Source of the DNA: Chryseobacterium defluvii
GTDB lineage: Bacteria; Bacteroidota; Bacteroidia; Flavobacteriales; Weeksellaceae
Direction of reading: 5' to 3'
DNA: 64,000 nucleotides
NCBI RefSeq assembly: GCF_003634775.1
Contig: NZ_RBXB01000002.1
Span: 806,001 to 870,000 of the forward strand
The notes under the pieces are model-generated. The model was not told the DNA's origin. It searched no databases and saw only the letters and a program-made list of their open reading frames with translations. Positions within the stretch are counted from its first letter, which is position 1. Each line of letters starts with the position of its first letter. Of this stretch, positions 50,760 through 58,128 are shown piece after piece. Both the position numbers and the translations under genes were made by a program.

Positions 50760-51419
50760 TTATTTTAAATAATCCCGTCTCCCGAAAATTGCTGATCCTA
50801 CGCGTACAGAATTGGCCCCGCATTCTATGGCAACCGGAAAATCATCACTCATTCCCATAGACAGGGTTTCCAGTTTTTTTACTGCACTAAATTCATCGAA
50901 AACCTTTTTCAGCAAGGAAAATTCCTTTCGGATCTGATTTTCATTTTCAGTAAATGTAGCCATTCCCATCAATCCTGTGATTTCAATATGAGGAAACCCG
51001 CCGTTAAGGTATTTTTGAAACAGATTATGGGCTTCCATGATGTCAAGACCGAATTTGCTTTCCTCTTCAGCAATTTTTACCTGTAGCAAAACCTTGATTT
51101 TACGGTTATGCTTTCCCGCCTCTTTATTGATCTCAAGAAGGAGTTTTTCAGAATCTGCGCTTTGAATGGTATCTACAAAACCGGCAATATATTTTACCTT
51201 ATTGGTTTGCAGGTGCCCGATCAGGTGCCACTGAATGTCTTTGGGAAGGTGAGGATACTTTTCAACAAGTTCCTGGACTTTATTTTCTCCGAATATCCTC
51301 TGTCCCGAATCATATACTTCCTGAATCGCAGAAACAGGATGGGTTTTTGAAACCGCCACCAACTGAACATGGGCTGGAAGCTGACTTTTTATCGTATGAT
51401 AGTTTTCCGTAAGGCTCAT
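50760..51419 (-). CDS. YggS/PLPBP-family pyridoxal-5'-phosphate homeostasis protein
   Basis: 219 residues from the ATG at 51417-51419, matching the family start MSLTENYHTIK. The PLP lysine lies in LVAVSKTHP (Lys near 24); other landmarks are RIFGENKVQELVEKYP, WHLIGHLQTNKVKYI and SMGMSDDFPVAIECGANSVRVGSAIFG at the end. YggS proteins bind PLP without a known reaction and keep vitamin B6 and amino-acid pools in balance. It ends 56 bases upstream of the sigma-54 activator gene on the same strand. Confidence 0.93.
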   Translation of the reverse strand: MSLTENYHTIKSQLPAHVQLVAVSKTHPVSAIQEVYDSGQRIFGENKVQELVEKYPHLPKDIQWHLIGHLQTNKVKYIAGFVDTIQSADSEKLLLEINKEAGKHNRKIKVLLQVKIAEEESKFGLDIMEAHNLFQKYLNGGFPHIEITGLMGMATFTENENQIRKEFSLLKKVFDEFSAVKKLETLSMGMSDDFPVAIECGANSVRVGSAIFGRRDYLK

Positions 51420-51494
51420 AACGGCAAATTTCTGAATTTTAAAAGCAAAAAACGAGTGAATTGATAAAATTTTCAACATTGATTTATCTTTGTT

Positions 51495-51581
51495 GTCATT
51501 CTGAATGAAACATAGCAGAATGAAGAATCTTCTATAATAGCCTTGAGATTCTTCACTTCATTACATTATGTTCAGAATGAC
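51495..51581. repeat. GTCATTCTGA palindromic spacer element, copy 2
   Basis: 87 bases beginning GTCATTCTGAATGAAACATA and ending TATGTTCAGAATGAC, with GAAGAATCTT / GAGATTCTTC inside; the arms are near-perfect inverted repeats. It shares ends and the inner GAAGAATCT / AGATTCTTC with the copy at 42168-42241. It lies after the deacetylase gene. Confidence 0.8.
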
Positions 51582-51595
51582 AGTAAGGATAATAT

Positions 51596-52462
51596 TTAAT
51601 TCAGGATTTCATTGATCTTAGGATATTGGGAAATTTTTCTAAATACAAACTTGTTGCTTTTCTGAAGCTTTTCGATAAACATATCCAGTTCATTGATAGA
51701 ATCGGCATCCGTTAAATACTGATCATGCGTAAGGAAAACCAGGTGCCTCGAAGTTTTCTCCAGGTCATTCAGGAATATACTGTCTACTTTTTTCAGCATG
51801 GCTTCGTGGTTTCCTTTTAAATTCATAGACGGGGTAGGTTTCCATTCCAGATCCCAGCCCACTACTTTGTATCCTGCTTTTTTTAAGCCATTGGCTGCCT
51901 CGGTGGAACTTTTGATATCGGTTACTGTAATAGTATTGAGCCTCCAAATGTTTCTTCCGGGAGTTCTGGCAATTTTATCATGTAATTTCAGGCTGTCTTT
52001 TGCTGTATCGAAATCCTGGACCACTGCATCCGGATTTTTATAAAAACCGGTATATTTATTATGAGCATGGGTAAAGCTATGATTAGCCAGCTCAATGAGC
52101 GGATCTTTTCTCAGCTGTTCAAAGTCTTGCTGCTGCTTTTTGCTTCCATATACATGTTTGCCTACCACAAAGGCGGTGGCGCAGACATTTCTTTTACGAA
52201 GGATTTTCAGGAGATTTTGAGTTCCTTGATTAGGACCATCATCAAAAGTAAGGTAAATAACTCTTTTATCTGATGGGATATTGTCATCATCTATGACGGG
52301 GACTATTTTTGCGACGGGATCTTCGTATGAAATCATCCTTTCGGATGCTTTCTGTTCTTTTTTCTGGTTGCAGCTGTTGAATAAAATTGAAGTTGCACTC
52401 ACCAATGCAAACATCCCAAGAAAAGTCGTTTGTTTTGACTTTTCCGCAAAAATTTTTCTCAT
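51596..52462 (-). CDS. Polysaccharide deacetylase (NodB-domain) lipoprotein
   Basis: 288 residues with a lipoprotein signal ending LFNSC (cysteine 31). The NodB domain has the metal Asp pair in LTFDDGPNQG (Asp74, Asp75), the His residues in NHSFTHAH (His128, His132), and further motifs RTPGRNIWRL and DLEWKPTP. These enzymes remove acetyl groups from peptidoglycan, chitin-like or exopolysaccharide sugars. The lipid anchor and periplasmic domain suggest cell-wall or envelope glycan as substrate. It ends upstream of a spacer repeat. Confidence 0.88.
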   Translation of the reverse strand: MRKIFAEKSKQTTFLGMFALVSATSILFNSCNQKKEQKASERMISYEDPVAKIVPVIDDDNIPSDKRVIYLTFDDGPNQGTQNLLKILRKRNVCATAFVVGKHVYGSKKQQQDFEQLRKDPLIELANHSFTHAHNKYTGFYKNPDAVVQDFDTAKDSLKLHDKIARTPGRNIWRLNTITVTDIKSSTEAANGLKKAGYKVVGWDLEWKPTPSMNLKGNHEAMLKKVDSIFLNDLEKTSRHLVFLTHDQYLTDADSINELDMFIEKLQKSNKFVFRKISQYPKINEILN

Positions 52463-52591
52463 AAAATAAAAAGGAATTTAAATTGTTAAAAATTGTTAAT
52501 TTTTCTAAAATATTCTTAACAAATCATATGCCAATTTTTATGGAAAATGTATATTTTAAGCTAATTTTAATAAGTTTTCTGAGACTTGAAT

Positions 52592-53320
52592 TTATTCCAG
52601 TATTTTCTTTAAATATAAAGAATTTTGAATTGCGGCATGTCCCCACGTATTATTGAAAAATATAAAGGATTTCTTTTGCAGGTTTTTGATTTTTTCTGCC
52701 AGATTATTGAGAAATTCTTCCGGATATTCCGACTTATAAAGAACTGGTTTTCCGTGAAGCCGATAATACAGTATTTCCGGATGGGTAACCATTACATCTT
52801 CTGGAAGATTACCGGGAAAGCTCACCCCGGAGAAAACAATGCTTTTAGCTTTGAACAAATTGAAAATATCTTCCTTCCACCAGGATTCATGACGAAATTC
52901 AATGACGTTCAAAAAGGCAAAATCAAGATTATGAAGGATAAGTTCAATATTTTCCGGACTGCTTTTAAAAGAGGGAGGAAACTGGTACAGAAAACCCGCT
53001 AATTTTTCGGTTAAATACTCCCCAATGTGATGACAGAACGCTGAAATTTCTTCTTTACAGTTTTCAAGACGCTTTTCGTGCGAAATAGTTTTTGGAATTT
53101 TAATGAAAAACTTAAAATCTTCCGGGGTTTCATCAACCCATTTTAGGAGTGTTTTTGCCGTTGGTTTCCTGTAAAAGGTAGAATTGATTTCCACGGTATT
53201 GAATTTCCGGGAATATAAGGTAAGGTAGTCTTTACTTTTAACGTCTTCCGGATAAAAAAATCCTTTCCAGTCATTATTATAAAAACCTGAACATCCAATG
53301 TAAAGACTTCCTTTTTTCAT
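52592..53320 (-). CDS. DUF72 (YecE-like) family protein
   Basis: 242 residues. The DUF72 start YIGCSGFYNNDWKGFFYPEDVKSKDYLTLYSRKFNTVEINSTFYRKP (7-53) and later FKFFIKIPKTISHEKR, LNVIEFRHESWW and MVTHPEILYYRLHG are characteristic. The fold is a TIM-barrel-like protein of unknown biochemical activity. It lies five bases after the copper ATPase stop on the same strand, so it is co-transcribed with it; a role in metal handling is not shown. Confidence 0.88.
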   Translation of the reverse strand: MKKGSLYIGCSGFYNNDWKGFFYPEDVKSKDYLTLYSRKFNTVEINSTFYRKPTAKTLLKWVDETPEDFKFFIKIPKTISHEKRLENCKEEISAFCHHIGEYLTEKLAGFLYQFPPSFKSSPENIELILHNLDFAFLNVIEFRHESWWKEDIFNLFKAKSIVFSGVSFPGNLPEDVMVTHPEILYYRLHGKPVLYKSEYPEEFLNNLAEKIKNLQKKSFIFFNNTWGHAAIQNSLYLKKILE

Positions 53321-53325
53321 AATTT

Positions 53326-56172
53326 TTATTTTATATCTAAATCCACTGCATTTAATCTCAGAGAGTTTAAAATTACGGATAAAGAGCTGAAGCTCATAGC
53401 CGCTGCCGCAATCATCGGAGATAGCAGTATTCCGAAAAACGGATACAATAATCCTGCCGCAATGGGTACTCCCAAAACGTTATAAATGAATGCAAAGAAA
53501 AGGTTTTCCTTGATGTTTCTCAGCAACTTCTCACTCAATAGTTTAGCTTTTGCCACCCCTAAGATATCTCCTTTTAAAAGGGTGATTTCCGCACTTTCAA
53601 TGGCAACATCTGTTCCTGTTCCCATGGCGATTCCGATATCAGACTGGGCCAGGGCAGGGGAGTCATTGATTCCGTCACCGGTCATGGCCACGATTTTTCC
53701 CTGTTGTTGCAGTTTTTTGACTTCATTGAGCTTGTCTTCCGGAAGGCAGTTGGCCTTGAAATGTTTTATGCCCAATTCTTCTGCAACGGCTTTTGCCGTA
53801 TGTTCATTATCTCCTGTCATCATGATCACATCAATGCCTTCTTTCATTAGATGTTCAACCGCTTTTTTAGAACTGTCTTTGATTTTATCCGTAAAGCTTA
53901 GGAACCCTAAAACAGTATTTTCCTGAGCGATGTAAGAAATAGTGTGAGCTTTTGACTGAACTTCAACGGCTTTCTGTTGCAAGCTTGCAGGAATTTTGAT
54001 TTGATGCGAAATTAATAAGCTTTCATTTCCCAAATAGGTGGTTTTTCCCTGAATATTCCCCTTTACGCCTTTCCCGGAGATGTTTTCAAACTGATCCACC
54101 TTTTCAGAAGTGATGCTTTCTTCTTTTGCTTTTTTGATCACCGCATTGGATAAAGGGTGCTCCGAATTTTGATTTAAGGAGAATGCTAATTTTAACATCA
54201 GAGCCGGATCTCCGTTGTTAATCGTTTCAAGATGTTCCACAGAAGGTTTTCCTTCGGTTAGAGTACCTGTTTTATCTGTAATTAATACATTCACTTTGTT
54301 CATGTGCTCAAGGGCTTCGGCATTTTTAATCAGGATACCGTTTTTGGCTCCTTTTCCGATTCCTACCATTAAGGACATTGGGGTAGCTAAACCGAGGGCA
54401 CATGGACAAGCGACAATTAAAACAGCTACAGCATTCACAAAAGCAAATAAGCTTCTTTTCCCTTCCGGACCAAAGAATTGCCATGAAAGGAATGTGAGCA
54501 CGGCAATAATGATCACTGCAGGAACAAAAACTTTGGAAACTTTATCTGTTAATTTCTGAATAGGAGCTTTGCTGCGGCTGGCTTCATTCACCATTTTTAT
54601 AATCTGAGAAAGTAAGGTTTCATCACCTACTTTTTCAGCTTTCATCATGAAAACCTGGTTTCCGTTGATCGTTCCCGAAGAAACTTTATCATCAGTTGTC
54701 TTTTCAACAGGTACGGGTTCGCCGGTAATCATACTTTCATCAATAATTGCATTCCCTTCTGTAATTTTTCCGTCTACCGGGATTTTTTCACCGGGCTTCA
54801 CTTTTAACAGGTCTCCGATCTTCACTTCAGACAATAAAATTCTTTTTTCTTCTCCATTTATTATAAGATTGGCTTCGTCCGGGGAGAGGTTCATCAGCTC
54901 CCGGATAGCATTTCCTGTTTTTTTATGAGCGGCAGCTTCCATTAACTGTCCCAAAATAACCAAGGTTAAAATCACACAGACTGCTTCAAAATATAAAGGT
55001 ATTTCATGGTTGTGCCCCCTGATCTCATGGGGAACAATACCAGGGAACGCTAAAGCAACAATACTAAAGATGAAGGCCGCCGCAACTCCCAGCGCAATAA
55101 GGCTGAACATATTCAGATTCCATGTTTTGAATGAAACCCAGCCTCTTTTCATGAGGAACCAGCCTGCATAAAACAATACGGGAAGTGTAAGTATAAGCTC
55201 AATGACTCCCTGGACCTGATGGGAAAAAGGAAGACTAATGAGCATTCCTCCCATGGATAAAATAAAGACCGGAATGGTAAATATCAATGCAATGATGAAT
55301 TTCCTTTTCAGGATGTTGTAGGTTTCATCTTCATCGTCTTCTCCGGAATCGGGCATTCTTACTAAATCCATTCCGCATATCGGGCAGCTCCCCGGTTCAT
55401 CACGGATAATTTCAGGATGCATCGGGCAGGTGTATTTTGCCGTTTTCTTTTCAGGGTATTTTACCAGATCCATTCCACAGACAGGGCAACCGACGTTGGT
55501 ATCATAGGTTTTATCCCCCTCACAGTACATAGGGCAATAATATTTTCCTGCCATTTCATCAGTAACTTTTGGTGTTTCGTGCTGATGTGAATGTGAATGG
55601 CTATGATGTAAATGATGATGCTCAGTTTTTTTTACCAAATCTTGGGTGATCTTTTCCAAGTGCATGTGACAAACAGGACAATCTCCTTTTTCGTCATATA
55701 CCTTATCTCCTTCACAGAACATTGGACAATAGTATTTCCCAATATGATCTTTAAAGCTCTCCGGAATATTCGAAGCAGAGTAAACAGGTTTGTGATCCGG
55801 ATCCTTTGCCAGCTTTTCTTCAATCGGGACAAGGTACATATTACAGACCGGGCATCTTTCGCCCTGTTTGAAGTATACTTTATCTCCTTCGCATTCCATC
55901 GGGCAATAGTAGACAGAAGACGGTGAAACACGATCTTGTGGTTTGATGAATGTTTTTTCAGGATTATTGGGGTCTTCCAACTGATATTTTCCAATTTCCG
56001 CCAAAGCTTTATTTAAAGTGTTGAGCTCAATTTCCTGACCGGAAGTAATCGTTGCCGTATTGTTTTCCAGGTTGACGTCGGCTTTTACTCCTTCAATGCT
56101 GTTAAGCTTTTCAGAGATTTTTTTCTGACAGCCGGAGCAAGTCATACCAAGTATTTTATATTGTCGTTCCAT
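53326..56172 (-). CDS. copA: P1B-type copper-exporting ATPase with HMA and four extra metal-binding motifs
   Basis: 948 residues, about 150-200 longer than usual. The N-terminus has an HMA domain (GMTCSGCQKKI, Cys12 and Cys15), then four CPM...CP(V/I)C(G/N/H)M heavy-metal-binding domains at about 88-114, 147-172, 211-236 and 247-272, with a His-rich loop (HHHLHHSHSHSHQHE, 185-199). The ATPase core shows CPCALG in the membrane segment, DKTGTLTEGKP, HP near SEHPLSNA and TGDGINDSPALAQ. The CPC motif marks copper(I)/silver transport. It would export copper from the cytoplasm. It follows the HMA-AraC regulator and precedes a DUF72 gene. Confidence 0.94.
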   Translation of the reverse strand: MERQYKILGMTCSGCQKKISEKLNSIEGVKADVNLENNTATITSGQEIELNTLNKALAEIGKYQLEDPNNPEKTFIKPQDRVSPSSVYYCPMECEGDKVYFKQGERCPVCNMYLVPIEEKLAKDPDHKPVYSASNIPESFKDHIGKYYCPMFCEGDKVYDEKGDCPVCHMHLEKITQDLVKKTEHHHLHHSHSHSHQHETPKVTDEMAGKYYCPMYCEGDKTYDTNVGCPVCGMDLVKYPEKKTAKYTCPMHPEIIRDEPGSCPICGMDLVRMPDSGEDDEDETYNILKRKFIIALIFTIPVFILSMGGMLISLPFSHQVQGVIELILTLPVLFYAGWFLMKRGWVSFKTWNLNMFSLIALGVAAAFIFSIVALAFPGIVPHEIRGHNHEIPLYFEAVCVILTLVILGQLMEAAAHKKTGNAIRELMNLSPDEANLIINGEEKRILLSEVKIGDLLKVKPGEKIPVDGKITEGNAIIDESMITGEPVPVEKTTDDKVSSGTINGNQVFMMKAEKVGDETLLSQIIKMVNEASRSKAPIQKLTDKVSKVFVPAVIIIAVLTFLSWQFFGPEGKRSLFAFVNAVAVLIVACPCALGLATPMSLMVGIGKGAKNGILIKNAEALEHMNKVNVLITDKTGTLTEGKPSVEHLETINNGDPALMLKLAFSLNQNSEHPLSNAVIKKAKEESITSEKVDQFENISGKGVKGNIQGKTTYLGNESLLISHQIKIPASLQQKAVEVQSKAHTISYIAQENTVLGFLSFTDKIKDSSKKAVEHLMKEGIDVIMMTGDNEHTAKAVAEELGIKHFKANCLPEDKLNEVKKLQQQGKIVAMTGDGINDSPALAQSDIGIAMGTGTDVAIESAEITLLKGDILGVAKAKLLSEKLLRNIKENLFFAFIYNVLGVPIAAGLLYPFFGILLSPMIAAAAMSFSSLSVILNSLRLNAVDLDIK

Positions 56173-56290
56173 GATCCTTAAATTTATACTACAAAGTTCT
56201 CCAATGAAGATTGAAACTTGTTATAAATTTAAGGATAATAGTTATAGAATTTGTGAATCCGGATTTTGGAGAAAGAGTGTGTTTTTTTAC

Positions 56291-56412
56291 TCTCACAGAT
56301 TTGGCAGATTACGCAGATCTTTATTGTATTGACAATAATATTTTTAAGTAAATGTGTTTTATCATAGGTTTTTCAAAACTCTAAAACACAATCATCTGCC
56401 AAATCTGCGAGA
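56291..56412. repeat. 19-bp inverted repeat of the GCAGATTTGGCAGAT type
   Basis: TCTCACAGATTTGGCAGAT (56291-56309) and the reverse complement of TCTCGCAGATTTGGCAGAT (56394-56412) differ by one base. The arms flank an AT-rich 84-base interior. It lies between the AraC-type regulator and the copper ATPase gene, and may act as a terminator-like hairpin or a dispersed repeat. Confidence 0.75.
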
Positions 56413-56416
56413 TAAT

Positions 56417-56977
56417 CTATAAACTATCCAGCGGTTTTCTGTTGTGTACCTTCATTTTTTTGAATTCGGTGGGCGTAAAGCCTGTACTTCCCCGGAACTG
56501 TGAAGAAAGGTGCTGGACACTTTTATAGCCTAATTTTCCTGCAATTTCTGTGAGAGTGAATTCATCATACAGAAGCAATTCCTTTACTTTTTCTATCTTT
56601 TGAAGAATAAAGAACTGTTCCAAGGTAATATTTTCATTTTGAGAAAAGGTTTTGGAAAGGGAACTGTAATCTTTATGAAGTTCATTACTTAAAAACTCAG
56701 ATAACAGGAAGTTTTCATCAATATCCAGTTCGCCTACTTTTACGATAATCAAATTTTTGATTTTTTCAATAAGCCTGTGTGCGGAATCTTTTATCCTTTC
56801 AAAACCGGTTTCTTCCAAGAGCTTTTCAACTGCCTGTAATCCTTGTTCTGAAATTTCTGACACCGTTTCCACTTCTCCTAAATTTACTGATTGCAAGGGA
56901 ATATTCGCATCATTAAAAATACTTTCAACAGCAGAAATACACCTGCCGCAAACCATATTTTTGATGAATATTTTCAT
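56417..56977 (-). CDS. HMA-AraC fusion transcriptional regulator
   Basis: 186 residues. The N-terminus reads MKIFIKNMVCGRCISAVESI, an HMA-type metal motif (Cys10, Cys13) like that of copper chaperones, spanning about 1-65. The C-terminus (about 105-180) is an AraC-type double helix-turn-helix (ILQKIEKVKELLLYDEFTLTEIAGKLGYKSVQHLSSQFRGSTGFTPTEFKKM). It is therefore probably a sensor that binds copper and then controls genes such as the downstream copper ATPase. I recall similar fusions in Bacteroidota. Its start overlaps the stop of the thioesterase gene (ATGA, 56974-56977). Confidence 0.87.
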   Translation of the reverse strand: MKIFIKNMVCGRCISAVESIFNDANIPLQSVNLGEVETVSEISEQGLQAVEKLLEETGFERIKDSAHRLIEKIKNLIIVKVGELDIDENFLLSEFLSNELHKDYSSLSKTFSQNENITLEQFFILQKIEKVKELLLYDEFTLTEIAGKLGYKSVQHLSSQFRGSTGFTPTEFKKMKVHNRKPLDSL

Positions 56978-57369
56978 ATCGGATGGTTTAATCTGTCTTT
57001 TACGAATTCAACTTTTGTTTTGCCGTGCGGTGCAGGATTTCCGTCTTCACCGAGGTTTACCATTACGATTTTATCAACGGTGATAATGGTTTGTCTGGTC
57101 ATTTTATTTCTGACATCACATTTTAAAGTTATGGAACTGGAGCCGAAATGCACCACTTCAATACCAATTTCAATAATATCCCCTTGCTTTGCCGAACTTA
57201 CAAAATTGATTTCGGAAATAAATTTGGTGACAATTCTTGTGTTTTCAAGCTGAATAATAGTATATAGTGCTGCCTCTTCATCAATCCACTGTAGTAATCT
57301 CCCTCCAAAAAGGGAATGGTTCGGATTCAGGTCTTCCGGTTTTACCCATTTTCTAGTATGGTAATTCAT
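56974..57369 (-). CDS. Hot-dog acyl-CoA thioesterase
   Basis: 131 residues with the YciA/ACOT hot-dog signature LNPNHSLFGGRLLQWIDEEAAL, which carries the catalytic Asp (near residue 30). The remaining hot-dog strands are VTKFISEINFVSSAKQGDIIEIGIEVV and SSSITLKCDVRNKM. It hydrolyses acyl-CoA to free fatty acid in the cytoplasm. The gene overlaps by four bases the HMA-AraC regulator downstream, so the two are co-translated; why a thioesterase shares a message with a metal regulator is unclear. Confidence 0.87.
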   Translation of the reverse strand: MNYHTRKWVKPEDLNPNHSLFGGRLLQWIDEEAALYTIIQLENTRIVTKFISEINFVSSAKQGDIIEIGIEVVHFGSSSITLKCDVRNKMTRQTIITVDKIVMVNLGEDGNPAPHGKTKVEFVKDRLNHPI

Positions 57370-57383
57370 ATAAAGTAATTTGC

Positions 57384-57397
57384 ATTACAAATGTAAT
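57384..57397 (-). promoter_or_regulatory. -7 element of the thioesterase/HMA-AraC operon inside a palindrome
   Basis: TACATTTG on the minus strand (57388-57395) is an exact TAnnTTTG match 18 bases ahead of the thioesterase ATG. It is embedded in the 14-base palindrome ATTACAAATGTAAT. Part of the symmetry comes from the -7 word itself, so an operator role is only a possibility. Confidence 0.4.
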
Positions 57398-57656
57398 ATT
57401 TATGACGCTATTTTTGTGCGTAATAGGATTGGGTTATCCGAAAAAGATGATTTATATTCTCAATGAATTTTAATTTACAACGTTATAAATAGTTAATTTA
57501 TCTTAAAATAAAACTTTGAAATTAAAATATAAAATAGTGAATTTGTATTGTTTATCGGCTTTTCCAGTCAGAGGAAAAAATCGGATTAAACATAATATAA
57601 GAATTAATAATAAAAAAGCTTTGTTTTGAAATTATTAATCGTATATTGCGTTAGTT

Positions 57657-57664
57657 TATATTTG
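57657..57664 (+). promoter_or_regulatory. Candidate -7 element of the RRM gene
   Basis: TATATTTG, exact TAnnTTTG match, giving a leader of roughly 70 bases. No good TTG -33 element is seen. Confidence 0.45.
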
Positions 57665-57742
57665 GAATCAATATTTGTTCATTAATTTATGTTGTTTTTC
57701 TTTTATATACCAAATTTTTATTAATTTTTTAATTTATTCAAA

Positions 57743-58090
57743 ATGAACATTTTTGTTTCAAACATCAATTACGCAACTAAAGAATATGAGTTGCAGGACT
57801 TATTTGCAGAATACGGAGAAGTATCTTCTGCTAAAATTGTAACAGACAAAGAAACTGGTCGTTCAAGAGGTTTCGGTTTTATCGAAATGGGTGATGACGA
57901 GGGACAACAAGCTATCGAAGCTCTTAACCAGAGAGAATTTAACGGAAAAGTATTAAACGTTTCTGAAGCTAAGCCAAGAGAAGAAAAGCCAAGAAGAAGT
58001 TTTGATAACAACAGAAGTGGTGGTTATGGAAACAACAGAGGCGGAGGTTACGGAAACAACCGTGGCGGCGGCGGTGGAAATCGTTGGTAA
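57743..58090 (+). CDS. Glycine-rich RRM RNA-binding protein
   Basis: 115 residues. One RRM domain (1-80) with RNP2 IFVSNI and RNP1 RSRGFGFIEM, then a 30-residue tail rich in Gly, Asn and Arg (GGYGNNRGGGYGNNRGG), like cold-shock-associated RNA-binding proteins in Bacteroidota and cyanobacteria. It probably acts as an RNA chaperone on cold or stress-affected transcripts. The leader is AT-rich and may be temperature-responsive, which is inference. A terminator follows. Confidence 0.93.
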   Translation: MNIFVSNINYATKEYELQDLFAEYGEVSSAKIVTDKETGRSRGFGFIEMGDDEGQQAIEALNQREFNGKVLNVSEAKPREEKPRRSFDNNRSGGYGNNRGGGYGNNRGGGGGNRW

Positions 58091-58098
58091 AAAATATA

Positions 58099-58118
58099 AG
58101 CGGCTTTTAAGCCGCTTT
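58099..58118. terminator. Terminator between the RRM gene and DUF4153 gene
   Basis: AAGCGGCTTTTAAGCCGCTT is a palindrome followed by TTTTT, between convergent genes. The stem is GC-rich with a TTTA-type loop. Confidence 0.85.
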
Positions 58119-58128
58119 TTTTATGTCT

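Larger units (their letters stand above)
57370..57742. other. 373-bp gene-free AT-rich divergent spacer
   Basis: No coding region is evident. The left end holds the thioesterase -7 element CAAATGTA (57388-57395), inside a palindrome ATTACA-AA-TGTAAT (57384-57397). The right half is nearly all A/T, with TATATTTG at 57657-57664 as the likely -7 element of the RRM gene. The leader from there to the ATG is about 70 bases. Confidence 0.6.

Noticed and set aside
51485-51492. TATCTTTG on the plus strand as a promoter
   Set aside because: It matches the -7 consensus but points into a spacer repeat and then antisense to the deacetylase gene, with no plus-strand gene to serve.
53486-53926. 146-residue plus-strand open frame within copA
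   Set aside because: It is the shadow of the ATPase reading frame, with the biased composition expected of antisense frames.
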